A DNA stretch of 34,891 bases from an uncultured Christensenella sp. (GTDB taxonomy: Bacteria > Bacillota > Clostridia > Christensenellales > Borkfalkiaceae). Position numbers and translations under genes: made by a program. Location: NCBI GenBank assembly GCA_910586365.1, contig CAJUGP010000023.1:1-34891 (forward strand), in the 5' to 3' direction. The notes under the pieces were generated by a model that saw only the letters and a program-made list of their open reading frames with translations, was not told where the DNA came from and searched no databases. Of this stretch, positions 1-6,124 are shown in pieces; the stretch's first letter is position 1; every line of letters starts with the position of its first letter.

Positions 1-17
1 ATTAAAAACAGTAACAT

Positions 18-94
18 TGAGGTGTAGCGCAGTTTGGTAGCGCGCTTGGTTAGGGACCAAGAGGTCGCGTGTTCAAGTCACGTCACCTCAACCA
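18..94 (+). tRNA. tRNA-Pro (anticodon AGG)
   Basis: The cloverleaf folds by eye. The acceptor stem TGAGGTG (18-24) pairs with CACCTCA (84-90), the D stem is GCGC/GCGC, the anticodon stem CTTGG/CCAAG encloses the loop TTAGGGA (50-56), and the T stem GCGTG/CACGT encloses TTCAAGT. The discriminator is A91 and CCA is encoded at 92-94. The anticodon at 52-54 reads AGG, which decodes the proline codon CCU. The anticodon arm otherwise matches ordinary bacterial tRNA-Pro, including G37. An A at wobble position 34 is uncommon in bacteria outside tRNA-Arg(ACG). A hairpin terminator follows directly. Confidence 0.95.
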
Positions 95-101
95 ACATTC
101 T

Positions 102-137
102 AAAAAAGAACAACGCGCTAAGCGTTGTTCTTTTTCG
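102..137 (+). terminator. Rho-independent terminator after tRNA-Pro
   Basis: An 11-bp perfect stem, AAGAACAACGC (106-116) with GCGTTGTTCTT (122-132), encloses a 5-nt loop and is followed by a T-rich tract. It lies 12 nt after the encoded CCA, so it ends the tRNA transcript. Confidence 0.85.
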
Positions 138-238
138 TTTCCGTTTGGAACAGTTCAATCGGCTCGACTTCCAAAACTTCGCAGTATTCAAAATCATTTT
201 CAAACTGAATTTGAGATTGCCGCTCTCCATACTAACGT

Positions 239-445
239 TTATTCTCTCGTAAAAAGTTCGGCAGGCTCTATCTCTAATTCCTCACAAATCCTAAAAACAG
301 TCTTTAACGTTGCATTCGCTTTACCGTTTTCAAGTTTATTGATATAACTTGCGTCTTTTTCTATTCTTAAACTTAATTCGTAAGCCGACAAGTTTTTCCG
401 TATGCGCTTTTTGGCTACGTTCAGCCCAAATTCTCTTAAATCCAT
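239..445 (-). CDS. Small XRE-family (Cro/CI-type) transcriptional regulator
   Basis: This 68-residue protein is almost entirely one helix-turn-helix domain. Residues about 10-65 show the family pattern: ISL-type helix 2 (SAYELSLRIE), the recognition-helix region DASYINKLENGKANA, and TLKTVFRICEELEIEPAELF. There is no effector domain, so it should act as a simple DNA-binding repressor or autoregulator. It is divergent from the unknown gene at 507 and shares the promoter and 15-bp inverted repeat at 443-509, which is the natural candidate operator. No Shine-Dalgarno is visible; the -10 lies six bases before ATG, so the message is probably leaderless. Composition is AT-rich, unlike the core genes. 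By size it resembles restriction-modification controller proteins or phage/toxin-antitoxin regulators, but no partner of known function identifies which. Confidence 0.85.
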   Translation of the reverse strand: MDLREFGLNVAKKRIRKNLSAYELSLRIEKDASYINKLENGKANATLKTVFRICEELEIEPAELFTRE

Positions 446-509
446 AGTTCTATTATAATTTACGAAAATCCTTGACTAATGGAATGACATTCTATATAAT
501 AGAACTATG
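443..509. promoter_or_regulatory. Shared divergent promoters within a 15-bp inverted repeat (putative XRE operator)
   Basis: The plus promoter is TTGACT (472-477), a 17-bp spacer and TATAAT (495-500), with ATG at 507. The minus promoter has TATAAT at 457-452 and ATG at 445; its -35 (ATTAGT, 480-475) is poor and overlaps the plus -35. A perfect inverted repeat pairs CATAGTTCTATTATA (443-457) with its complement at 495-509, separated by 37 bp, so each arm holds a -10 element and a start codon. In both directions exactly six bases separate TATAAT from ATG, so transcription should start at or beside the A of the start codon. Binding of the XRE protein to the arms would block both promoters; this is inference. 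Confidence 0.8.
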
Positions 510-1334
510 TTCAATTATAAAGTTTCTATACCAACAATAAAAAGCTTTAATGCATCTTACGCCGAAATGAAATTAGACACAATTATTTTAGAAAGATATT
601 TATGCAACTTACTGCCCGAGAATAGAAGCTTTTCTTTGAATGAAATACAATATTTAACAGGATATAATTTTAAGAACCTTCAAAAATATATGTCAAGCAG
701 CATATTTGAAATAAATAAAAATACAATTTACATAACTGATAATCAACAATTATTATCAGAAAAAACTATGGAATATTGTAAATACTTGATAAAAAAATAT
801 ATTTTCCCATCGAAATATACGCAAGACCAATTTGCTTTTCATTTTAGATATTTTTCTGATACAAAATATTACACCTCGGAAGAAAATAAATTTATTAGTT
901 TTATGTTGAAAAATTTTCTATCCATTGCACATATGGACTTCTTGCCGAAAAAAATAAATATTAAAGATTTATTAAATTTTAATTGCGTCAATAGCAATGG
1001 GTTCTTTCATGTTTCAAAAGAAGTATATAACGCAATTTTACAAAAAAAACTAAATGCTGGTGACAGTATATTACCATATATAAGTAAAATTATTAAAAAC
1101 AAAAAGCAACTAAATATTAAGTTAAAAATGAGTTGCGATTATGATTTTTATTTTAATGAGGACGCCATTTTGAAGTGTGATTTAGAAACGAATTCAAACA
1201 ATTTCATTAAAAACTTTCTTAATTTAATCATTTATGAAATAAATGATAATCTTTCTCGAATTAAGCTTTTAATAAAACTTCAATGTAGATATTCTATTTT
1301 ATTAAAAGATAAAATCTTTAATGAATTCGATTAA
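507..1334 (+). CDS. Unrecognised AT-rich protein (275 aa) divergent from XRE regulator
   Basis: I do not recognise this protein. It is 275 residues, rich in Lys, Asn, Ile, Phe and Tyr, with no signal peptide, no clear transmembrane helix and no motif I can name. Residues about 40-75 (FSLNEIQYLTGYNFKNLQKYMSS) could form a helix-turn-helix-like segment; the C-terminus is strongly basic and hydrophobic. The start at 507 is fixed by a strong promoter whose -10 is six bases upstream, leaving no room for a ribosome-binding site. Very low GC and codon use unlike the downstream genes suggest recent transfer, with the XRE gene, into a site next to tRNA-Pro. The arrangement (small XRE regulator plus larger divergent gene under one operator) resembles phage, toxin-antitoxin or restriction-modification modules; none is demonstrated. 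Confidence 0.8.
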   Translation: MFNYKVSIPTIKSFNASYAEMKLDTIILERYLCNLLPENRSFSLNEIQYLTGYNFKNLQKYMSSSIFEINKNTIYITDNQQLLSEKTMEYCKYLIKKYIFPSKYTQDQFAFHFRYFSDTKYYTSEENKFISFMLKNFLSIAHMDFLPKKINIKDLLNFNCVNSNGFFHVSKEVYNAILQKKLNAGDSILPYISKIIKNKKQLNIKLKMSCDYDFYFNEDAILKCDLETNSNNFIKNFLNLIIYEINDNLSRIKLLIKLQCRYSILLKDKIFNEFD

Positions 1335-1352
1335 AGCAAATAAACTCAAAAT

Positions 1353-2045
1353 TCAGTAAAACAACTGAAAATGATAACCTGTTTTTACAAAATAAACGCA
1401 ATTAAAAATGAAGTCGGCGCTTAACAACAGAGCGAGAACGATTGCGCTTACGACGCGGAACTTCGGAGGAATTTTCTTTTCGAGCCATACAAAAAACGGC
1501 CAAAGCGTACACATTCCGACCGTGATAAGAGCGCCCCACAAAAGCGAGAAATCCAGACAAACGATATCTAAATACGTGTGATCGAAATTACCGTACGACC
1601 ACAACGGAATATCGAGCCAGCGGACGAACACTACGCCCGTTATCAGCTCGATCAGCGTGGCAAGCGCGGCGACTGCAATAAAATAAAACGCCAACTGCAA
1701 CATCGCGGCAAAAAATTTCCGCACACGCGACGGCTGCGCGCCTGCAAAAACCGCTTGCAGCCTGCTCATTTTTTCCCCGAACGGCGTTCCGAACAGAAAG
1801 TATACGGCAAGAACCGACGAACCGTATAAAAAACAAAAGGGCAAAGTCAGAAACCCTCTGTCGTCCTCGATCCATAAAATCGCAAAGCTCACCGTTTCAA
1901 ACAGCCAACCGAAAAACGATACGAACGAGCACAGCAAAAAATATTTGCTTGCCGCTTGAACCGCGTCGCCCTGCCACCACGTTACCGTGTTCGGATTTTT
2001 CAAAAAGCCGTTTCGTCCCCTTCTTATCCCGACGCTTTCCCGCAT
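1353..2045 (-). CDS. CmpB-type putative ABC-transporter permease family membrane protein
   Basis: The protein matches the ABC_trans_CmpB family (putative ABC-transporter type IV) by its characteristic segments: a first transmembrane helix followed by FFGWLFET, then DRGFL..PFCFLYGSS, then ELITGVVF and LWSYGNFD before further helices. About five to six transmembrane helices are visible. The molecular function of this family is not established. Two in-frame ATGs are possible: 2051, only one base after the AGAGG site, and 2045, seven bases after it. The second is preferred, giving 230 residues. The gene follows the nucleoside hydrolase on the same strand but is separated from it by a strong terminator, and no convincing promoter is visible. 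It converges on the unknown gene ending at 1334. Confidence 0.8.
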   Translation of the reverse strand: MRESVGIRRGRNGFLKNPNTVTWWQGDAVQAASKYFLLCSFVSFFGWLFETVSFAILWIEDDRGFLTLPFCFLYGSSVLAVYFLFGTPFGEKMSRLQAVFAGAQPSRVRKFFAAMLQLAFYFIAVAALATLIELITGVVFVRWLDIPLWSYGNFDHTYLDIVCLDFSLLWGALITVGMCTLWPFFVWLEKKIPPKFRVVSAIVLALLLSADFIFNCVYFVKTGYHFQLFY

Positions 2046-2093
2046 GCGCATACCTCTTTACTAATATGGCGCGGCGCGTAAAATTTATTAGCA

Positions 2094-2130
2094 AAAAACA
2101 GGCGAACGGTTTTTCCGTTCGCCTGTTTTC
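2094..2130 (-). terminator. Terminator of the nucleoside hydrolase gene
   Basis: AACAGGCGAACGG (2097-2109) pairs perfectly with CCGTTCGCCTGTT around a five-base loop, flanked by A and T tracts on both sides. It begins at the stop codon of the 2129-2926 gene and could work in both directions. Confidence 0.85.
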
Positions 2131-2926
2131 ATTCTTCTATGATTTCCGCATACGGCTTTGCGTGCACGTAACGCGCAACCGTTAATACATTTCCGTCGCA
2201 ATCGACAGCCGTCTCCGTTTCAAACCAGGAAGGATGACGCAGGCATTTCACGGCGACGTCGTCCCAAATATAACACCCCTTTTCGCCCGAAACGAACGTT
2301 AAATCGCGCGAGCGGCGCACGATACGCCGCAGCAATCCGTCGCCCTCGGGCGGATCGTTTTGTATGTTCAAAAGCGCATGTCGGCATGTGTCCATCGTAA
2401 CAGCCGTATGCGGATACCGCTTCACGACTTCGGTGAACGCCTTACGGTCGAGCGCGTGGTTAAATTCATATCCGTGAAAATTCGGTTCTTCTGCGATATT
2501 GCCGCCCATAAAAACGAACCGACGGCAAACGCCGCGCGCTAAGATACGGGGCACGAGCGTCATGGGACCCAAGCTCAGTAAGTCGTATTCGCCCGTTAAA
2601 CCGCGCAAAAAGCCTGCAAACGGCACGGCGCTTCGATCGCGTTCCGCTTCGGGAAACAAATCGCCCATGCCGTCGTTGCCGTGTATCAGCGTTAAATACT
2701 CTTCGGGTTGCGCGACCGCCGTCGTATCGACGATTTCGACCCGAACGGCAGGAGATAAACAGGCGACGAGTTTTTTAGCGTTGCGCAGCGAAACGGCGCG
2801 CGGCACGTTTCCGCCGATCGCAACGAGCACAACGCAGTCGTATCCGTCGTCTGCGGCATGCGCAAGCGCGTCGACCGTCGCCGCCGCATCGTCCAATCCG
2901 TAATCGCAGCAAAGAATCAATTTCAT
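2129..2926 (-). CDS. Inosine/uridine-preferring nucleoside hydrolase family protein, divergent
   Basis: The fold is that of N-ribohydrolases (IU_nuc_hydro), which split nucleosides into base and ribose in the cytoplasm. Visible motifs are the N-terminal Asp cluster CCDYGLDD (residues 6-13; family DTDPGxDD), HGNDGMGD (82-89), SLGPMTLV (118-125), MGGN (140-143) and EFNHALD (154-160; family EFNxxxDP). The metal-binding D222 is present, but the general-acid His that normally precedes it is Trp (YIWDDVAV, 219-226). The first Asp of the calcium cluster is also Cys. Substrate or activity may therefore differ from classical members. Length (265 aa) is somewhat short. ATG follows AGGA with six bases spacing; a promoter is seen at 2999-3027. 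It is a single-gene unit between two terminators. Confidence 0.85.
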   Translation of the reverse strand: MKLILCCDYGLDDAAATVDALAHAADDGYDCVVLVAIGGNVPRAVSLRNAKKLVACLSPAVRVEIVDTTAVAQPEEYLTLIHGNDGMGDLFPEAERDRSAVPFAGFLRGLTGEYDLLSLGPMTLVPRILARGVCRRFVFMGGNIAEEPNFHGYEFNHALDRKAFTEVVKRYPHTAVTMDTCRHALLNIQNDPPEGDGLLRRIVRRSRDLTFVSGEKGCYIWDDVAVKCLRHPSWFETETAVDCDGNVLTVARYVHAKPYAEIIEE

Positions 2927-2998
2927 ACTTTATCCTATTTCAAACGTTTCAAAATATTCCGATATATTACCGTTACATTCCTCTCTGTGCATACGAAC

Positions 2999-3027
2999 AT
3001 ATTAGCATATTTTCACGCGAAAAGCAA
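2999..3027 (-). promoter_or_regulatory. Promoter of the nucleoside hydrolase gene
   Basis: On the minus strand, TTGCTT (3027-3022), a 17-bp spacer and TAATAT (3004-2999). This predicts a leader of about 65 nt before ATG at 2926. Confidence 0.5.
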
Positions 3028-3035
3028 CCTGTCCG

Positions 3036-3078
3036 TAAAAAAAACCGACGAAAACGATTCTGTTTTCGTCGGCTTTGA
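3036..3078 (-). terminator. Terminator of the proS-asnS operon
   Basis: On the minus strand an 11-bp perfect stem, CCGACGAAAAC with GTTTTCGTCGG (3072-3045), is followed by an eight-T run. It lies ten bases past the asnS stop. Confidence 0.9.
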
Positions 3079-3087
3079 AAGCGGAAA

Positions 3088-4461
3088 TTACATAATGCTT
3101 CCGACACTGCGCGGAAACAGCGTTACGTCGCGGATATTCTCGATGCCCGTCATGTACATGACAAGCCGCTCGAACCCAAGCCCGAACCCGCCGTGCGGCA
3201 CGCTGCCGAAGATACGCAGATCGAGGTACTGCCCGTACGCGCTTACGTCCATGCCCCGCGCGTTCATGGCGGAAAGCAATTTTTCGTGATCTTCCTCGCG
3301 CTGACTGCCGCCGATGATTTCGCCGATGCCGGGCACGAGCAGATCGGTCGCCGCGACCGTCTTGCCGTCGGGGTTTTGCTTCATATAAAACGACTTGATC
3401 TCTTTGGGATAATTGGTCACGAACACGGGCTTGCGGAACACCGTTTCGGTGAGATAACGCTCGTGCTCGGTTTGCAGATCGCAGCCCCACGAAACGGGGT
3501 ATTGGAACGCCACGCCCGATTTTTTCAGCAGCTCCACCGCCTGCGTATACTCACACACGGCAAAATCGCTGTTGACGACGAGCAGCAATTTCTCTTTCAG
3601 ACCCTTTTCCATAAACTGATCGAAAAAGGCGATTTCATCGGCGCATTCCGTCAGCACGGCGGAAATGACGTACTTTATCATTTCTTCCGCGATTTCCATG
3701 ACGTCGGAAAGCTCCGCGAACGCCACCTCGGGTTCGATATGCCAAAACTCCGCAAGGTGTTTGGTCGTGTTGGAATTTTCCGCGCGGAAGGAAGGTCCGA
3801 ACGTATAGATTTTGGAAAACGCCGTTGCGGCAACCTCGCCTTCAAGCTGACCCGAAACCGAAAGCCCCGCCTTTTTGCCGAAGAAATCGTTTTTATAATA
3901 TTCGGTTTCGGAAGAATATTTCGCGTCGAACGGCTGCGTCGTCACGCGGAACATTTCGCCCGCACCCTCGCAGTCGCTCGCCGTAATGAGCGGCGTGTTG
4001 ATATAATAATACCTTCTCTCGTGGAAATAACGGTGGATCGCCTGCGCCGCAACCGAACGCACGCGGAACGCCGCCGTAAACGTATTCGTGCGCAAACGCA
4101 AATGCGGCACGGAACGCAGAAATTCGAGCGTAGTGCGCTTTTTCTGAATGGGATACTCGGGCGGACAAGCGCCCAACAGCGTGACCTGCGCGGCGTTCAG
4201 CTCGCACCCTTCGCCCTTGAACGCTTTGACGACTTCGCCCCGTACGCACACCGCCGCGCCGTTTTTCAGGCATTCGGCGTCGGGCGAGAGCGTGTTTTTA
4301 TCGATCACGACCTGCAAACGCGCAAAGCTCGTTCCGTCCGCAAGCTCCAAAAAAGCGACCTGCGCCGAATCGCGGAACGTGCGCACCCAACCGCAAACCG
4401 TAACGCTTTTTCCGAGCAGCGTTTTATCGCGCAATACCTCGTATATATCCGTATGTTTCAT
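3088..4461 (-). CDS. asnS: Asparaginyl-tRNA synthetase
   Basis: This class IIb synthetase charges tRNA-Asn with asparagine in the cytoplasm. Residues about 18-100 form the OB-fold anticodon-binding domain (VTVCGWVRTFRDS). The catalytic domain has motif 2 FRAENS (225-230), typical of AsnRS rather than AspRS, and motif 3 GFGLGFERLVMY (about 425-436), ending IRDVTLFPRS. Length (457 aa) is normal for the family. The start is supported by GAGAGGG seven bases before ATG. It lies 18 bp after proS on the same strand, so the two form an operon closed by the terminator at 3036-3078. Together with the asnB gene at 28.7-30.3 kb, it indicates direct Asn-tRNA formation from free asparagine. No T-box leader is present at this operon. 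Confidence 0.97.
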   Translation of the reverse strand: MKHTDIYEVLRDKTLLGKSVTVCGWVRTFRDSAQVAFLELADGTSFARLQVVIDKNTLSPDAECLKNGAAVCVRGEVVKAFKGEGCELNAAQVTLLGACPPEYPIQKKRTTLEFLRSVPHLRLRTNTFTAAFRVRSVAAQAIHRYFHERRYYYINTPLITASDCEGAGEMFRVTTQPFDAKYSSETEYYKNDFFGKKAGLSVSGQLEGEVAATAFSKIYTFGPSFRAENSNTTKHLAEFWHIEPEVAFAELSDVMEIAEEMIKYVISAVLTECADEIAFFDQFMEKGLKEKLLLVVNSDFAVCEYTQAVELLKKSGVAFQYPVSWGCDLQTEHERYLTETVFRKPVFVTNYPKEIKSFYMKQNPDGKTVAATDLLVPGIGEIIGGSQREEDHEKLLSAMNARGMDVSAYGQYLDLRIFGSVPHGGFGLGFERLVMYMTGIENIRDVTLFPRSVGSIM

Positions 4462-4479
4462 GATTGTACCCTCTCCCGA

Positions 4480-5910
4480 TCAATATGCTCTGGCAAAAAA
4501 GACGGTGTGTACGGAAGCATTTCCGCACGCAACGCACTTGTGCGCCGTATTCTCTTTGTCCATAACGCGCGAAGTCGCTTGCGCAAACGCCTTTACTTTA
4601 TCTTCGCACGCACGGCAGCCGCACCAGCCCGCGCGCACGAAATTCCCGCCGTCGACGCCCGCAAGCAATTCTTCGAGCGTTTCCGCGTTCACGATGCGCG
4701 AACGCATGCGCGCTTCGGCTTTGTCGTAAAGATTAACGGAAATTTCTTCGAGCAACGCGCACACGCCCTCTTCGGCGTTGTCGAGCACAAGCTCGGTCTT
4801 TTCAAAATTATCGCGGCGGGCGCACAGCATTTTGCCCGCTTCCAGATCGCGCGGACCAAGCTCGATGCGCACGGGCACGCCCTTCATTTCCCATTCGTTG
4901 AACTTCCAGCCGGGGGAATTGTCGCTGTCGTCCAAAACGACGCGCACGCCCGCCTTTTTCAAACGGTCGCAAAGCGCGCGGCAGGCTTCCAACACGCCCG
5001 CCTTCTTGGCGGCGATGGGCACGACGACCGCCTGCACGGGCGCGACGACGGGCGGCAGCACAAGCCCGCGCATATCGCCGTGCGTCATGATGAGCGCGCC
5101 GATCAGCCGCGTGGATACCCCGAACGACATCGTATACCCGTATTTCTGCGCGCCGTCTTTATCGGTAAACTTAATATCGAACGCCTTGGAAAAATTCTGG
5201 CCTAAGTAGTGCGACGTACCCGACTGCAAGCTCTTGCCGTCGTGCATCATCGCTTCCATGCCGTACGTTGCGACCGCGCCCGCAAACTTTTCTTTTTCCG
5301 TCTTTTTACCCGTTAAGACGGGCATCGAAAGGCAGGTTTTCGCAAACTCCGCATACACTTCGAGCAATTTCTGCGTTTCCTCTTCCGCCTCTTGCGCGGT
5401 AGCAAACACCGAGTGCCCTTCCTGCCACAAAAATTCGCTCGTGCGAAGGAAGGGGCGCGTCGTCTTTTCCCAACGCATCACGTTCGCCCACTGATTCATG
5501 CGCACGGGCAGATCGCGCCAGCTCTCCACCCATTTGCCGTACATGGTGCCGATGATCGTTTCGGAAGTGGGACGCACGCAAAGCGGCTCCTGCAATTTTT
5601 CCCCGCCCGCATGCGTGACGACGGCGACTTCGGGCGCGAACCCTTCCACGTGTTCCGCCTCCTTCGTCATAAAGCTCATGGGAATGAGCAGCGGGAAATA
5701 CGCGTTTTCGTATCCGTTATCCTTGAACCGTTTGTCGAATTCCTTTTGAATATTTTCCCAAATCGCATAGCCGTACGGACGAATGACCATCGTTCCTTTC
5801 ACGGGTCCGTAATCGACGAGCTTGGTTTTCAAAACGACGTCGGTATACCACTGCGGAAAATCGCTTTCGATATCCGCGATCTGTTCAACGAATTGCTGTT
5901 CTTTTGCCAT
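4480..5910 (-). CDS. proS: Prolyl-tRNA synthetase, archaeal/eukaryotic type (ProS type 3)
   Basis: The enzyme charges tRNA-Pro with proline. The 476-residue length, the N-terminus FPQWYTDVVLKTKLVDY and the absence of the INS editing insertion found in the long bacterial type identify the type 3 form. Class II signatures include RPTSET (motif 2 region) and the GTSHYLGQNFSKAF segment. The C-terminal zinc domain has C430, C435, C459 and C462, spaced as in the Thermus enzyme, and the protein ends in Tyr as is typical. Start: GGAG lies six bases before ATG. Promoter TTTGAT-16-TATAAT at 5970-5943, with a second candidate at 6101-6073. It is the first gene of proS-asnS. The organism's tRNA-Pro(AGG) at 18-94 would be one of its substrates. 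Confidence 0.97.
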   Translation of the reverse strand: MAKEQQFVEQIADIESDFPQWYTDVVLKTKLVDYGPVKGTMVIRPYGYAIWENIQKEFDKRFKDNGYENAYFPLLIPMSFMTKEAEHVEGFAPEVAVVTHAGGEKLQEPLCVRPTSETIIGTMYGKWVESWRDLPVRMNQWANVMRWEKTTRPFLRTSEFLWQEGHSVFATAQEAEEETQKLLEVYAEFAKTCLSMPVLTGKKTEKEKFAGAVATYGMEAMMHDGKSLQSGTSHYLGQNFSKAFDIKFTDKDGAQKYGYTMSFGVSTRLIGALIMTHGDMRGLVLPPVVAPVQAVVVPIAAKKAGVLEACRALCDRLKKAGVRVVLDDSDNSPGWKFNEWEMKGVPVRIELGPRDLEAGKMLCARRDNFEKTELVLDNAEEGVCALLEEISVNLYDKAEARMRSRIVNAETLEELLAGVDGGNFVRAGWCGCRACEDKVKAFAQATSRVMDKENTAHKCVACGNASVHTVFFARAY

Positions 5911-5942
5911 AACTTCTCCGTATTTTCACAATATTGGGGTAT

Positions 5943-5970
5943 ATTATACCATAGCGATGCAAAAATCAAA
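5943..5970 (-). promoter_or_regulatory. Proximal promoter of proS-asnS
   Basis: On the minus strand TTTGAT (5970-5965), a 16-bp spacer and TATAAT (5948-5943), about 25 nt of leader before the proS ATG. Confidence 0.6.
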
Positions 5971-6072
5971 GATTTTTTGCGCCGCTAACGCGCCGCCGTT
6001 TTTCTTGCGAAAAACGCATCAAAGTTTGAATACGGCGCTCAAAAACCCTTGCAAGCAAGTTTTTTCGCTGGT

Positions 6073-6101
6073 ATTATACCATATCTTCCAAAATATGTCT
6101 A
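6073..6101 (-). promoter_or_regulatory. Possible distal promoter of proS-asnS
   Basis: On the minus strand TAGACA (6101-6096), a 17-bp spacer and TATAAT (6078-6073), just past the DUF2207 stop. It would give a proS leader of about 155 nt; no T-box consensus is seen in that leader. Confidence 0.5.
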
Positions 6102-6124
6102 TCGCTTCAACGCATTTTCCGAAA

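Noticed and set aside
69..347. Plus-strand frames over the tRNA-Pro end and XRE gene
   Set aside because: They overlap the tRNA, its terminator and the XRE gene in antisense.
18..1352. Attachment-site duplication of the tRNA-Pro 3' end bounding the AT-rich islet
   Set aside because: I looked for a second copy of the T-arm and acceptor end after the islet and found none within the window.
3193..5205. A 670-codon plus-strand open frame antisense to asnS and proS
   Set aside because: It mirrors two certain synthetase genes, has no family match and a composition (Arg, His, Ala rich) typical of GC-driven antisense frames.
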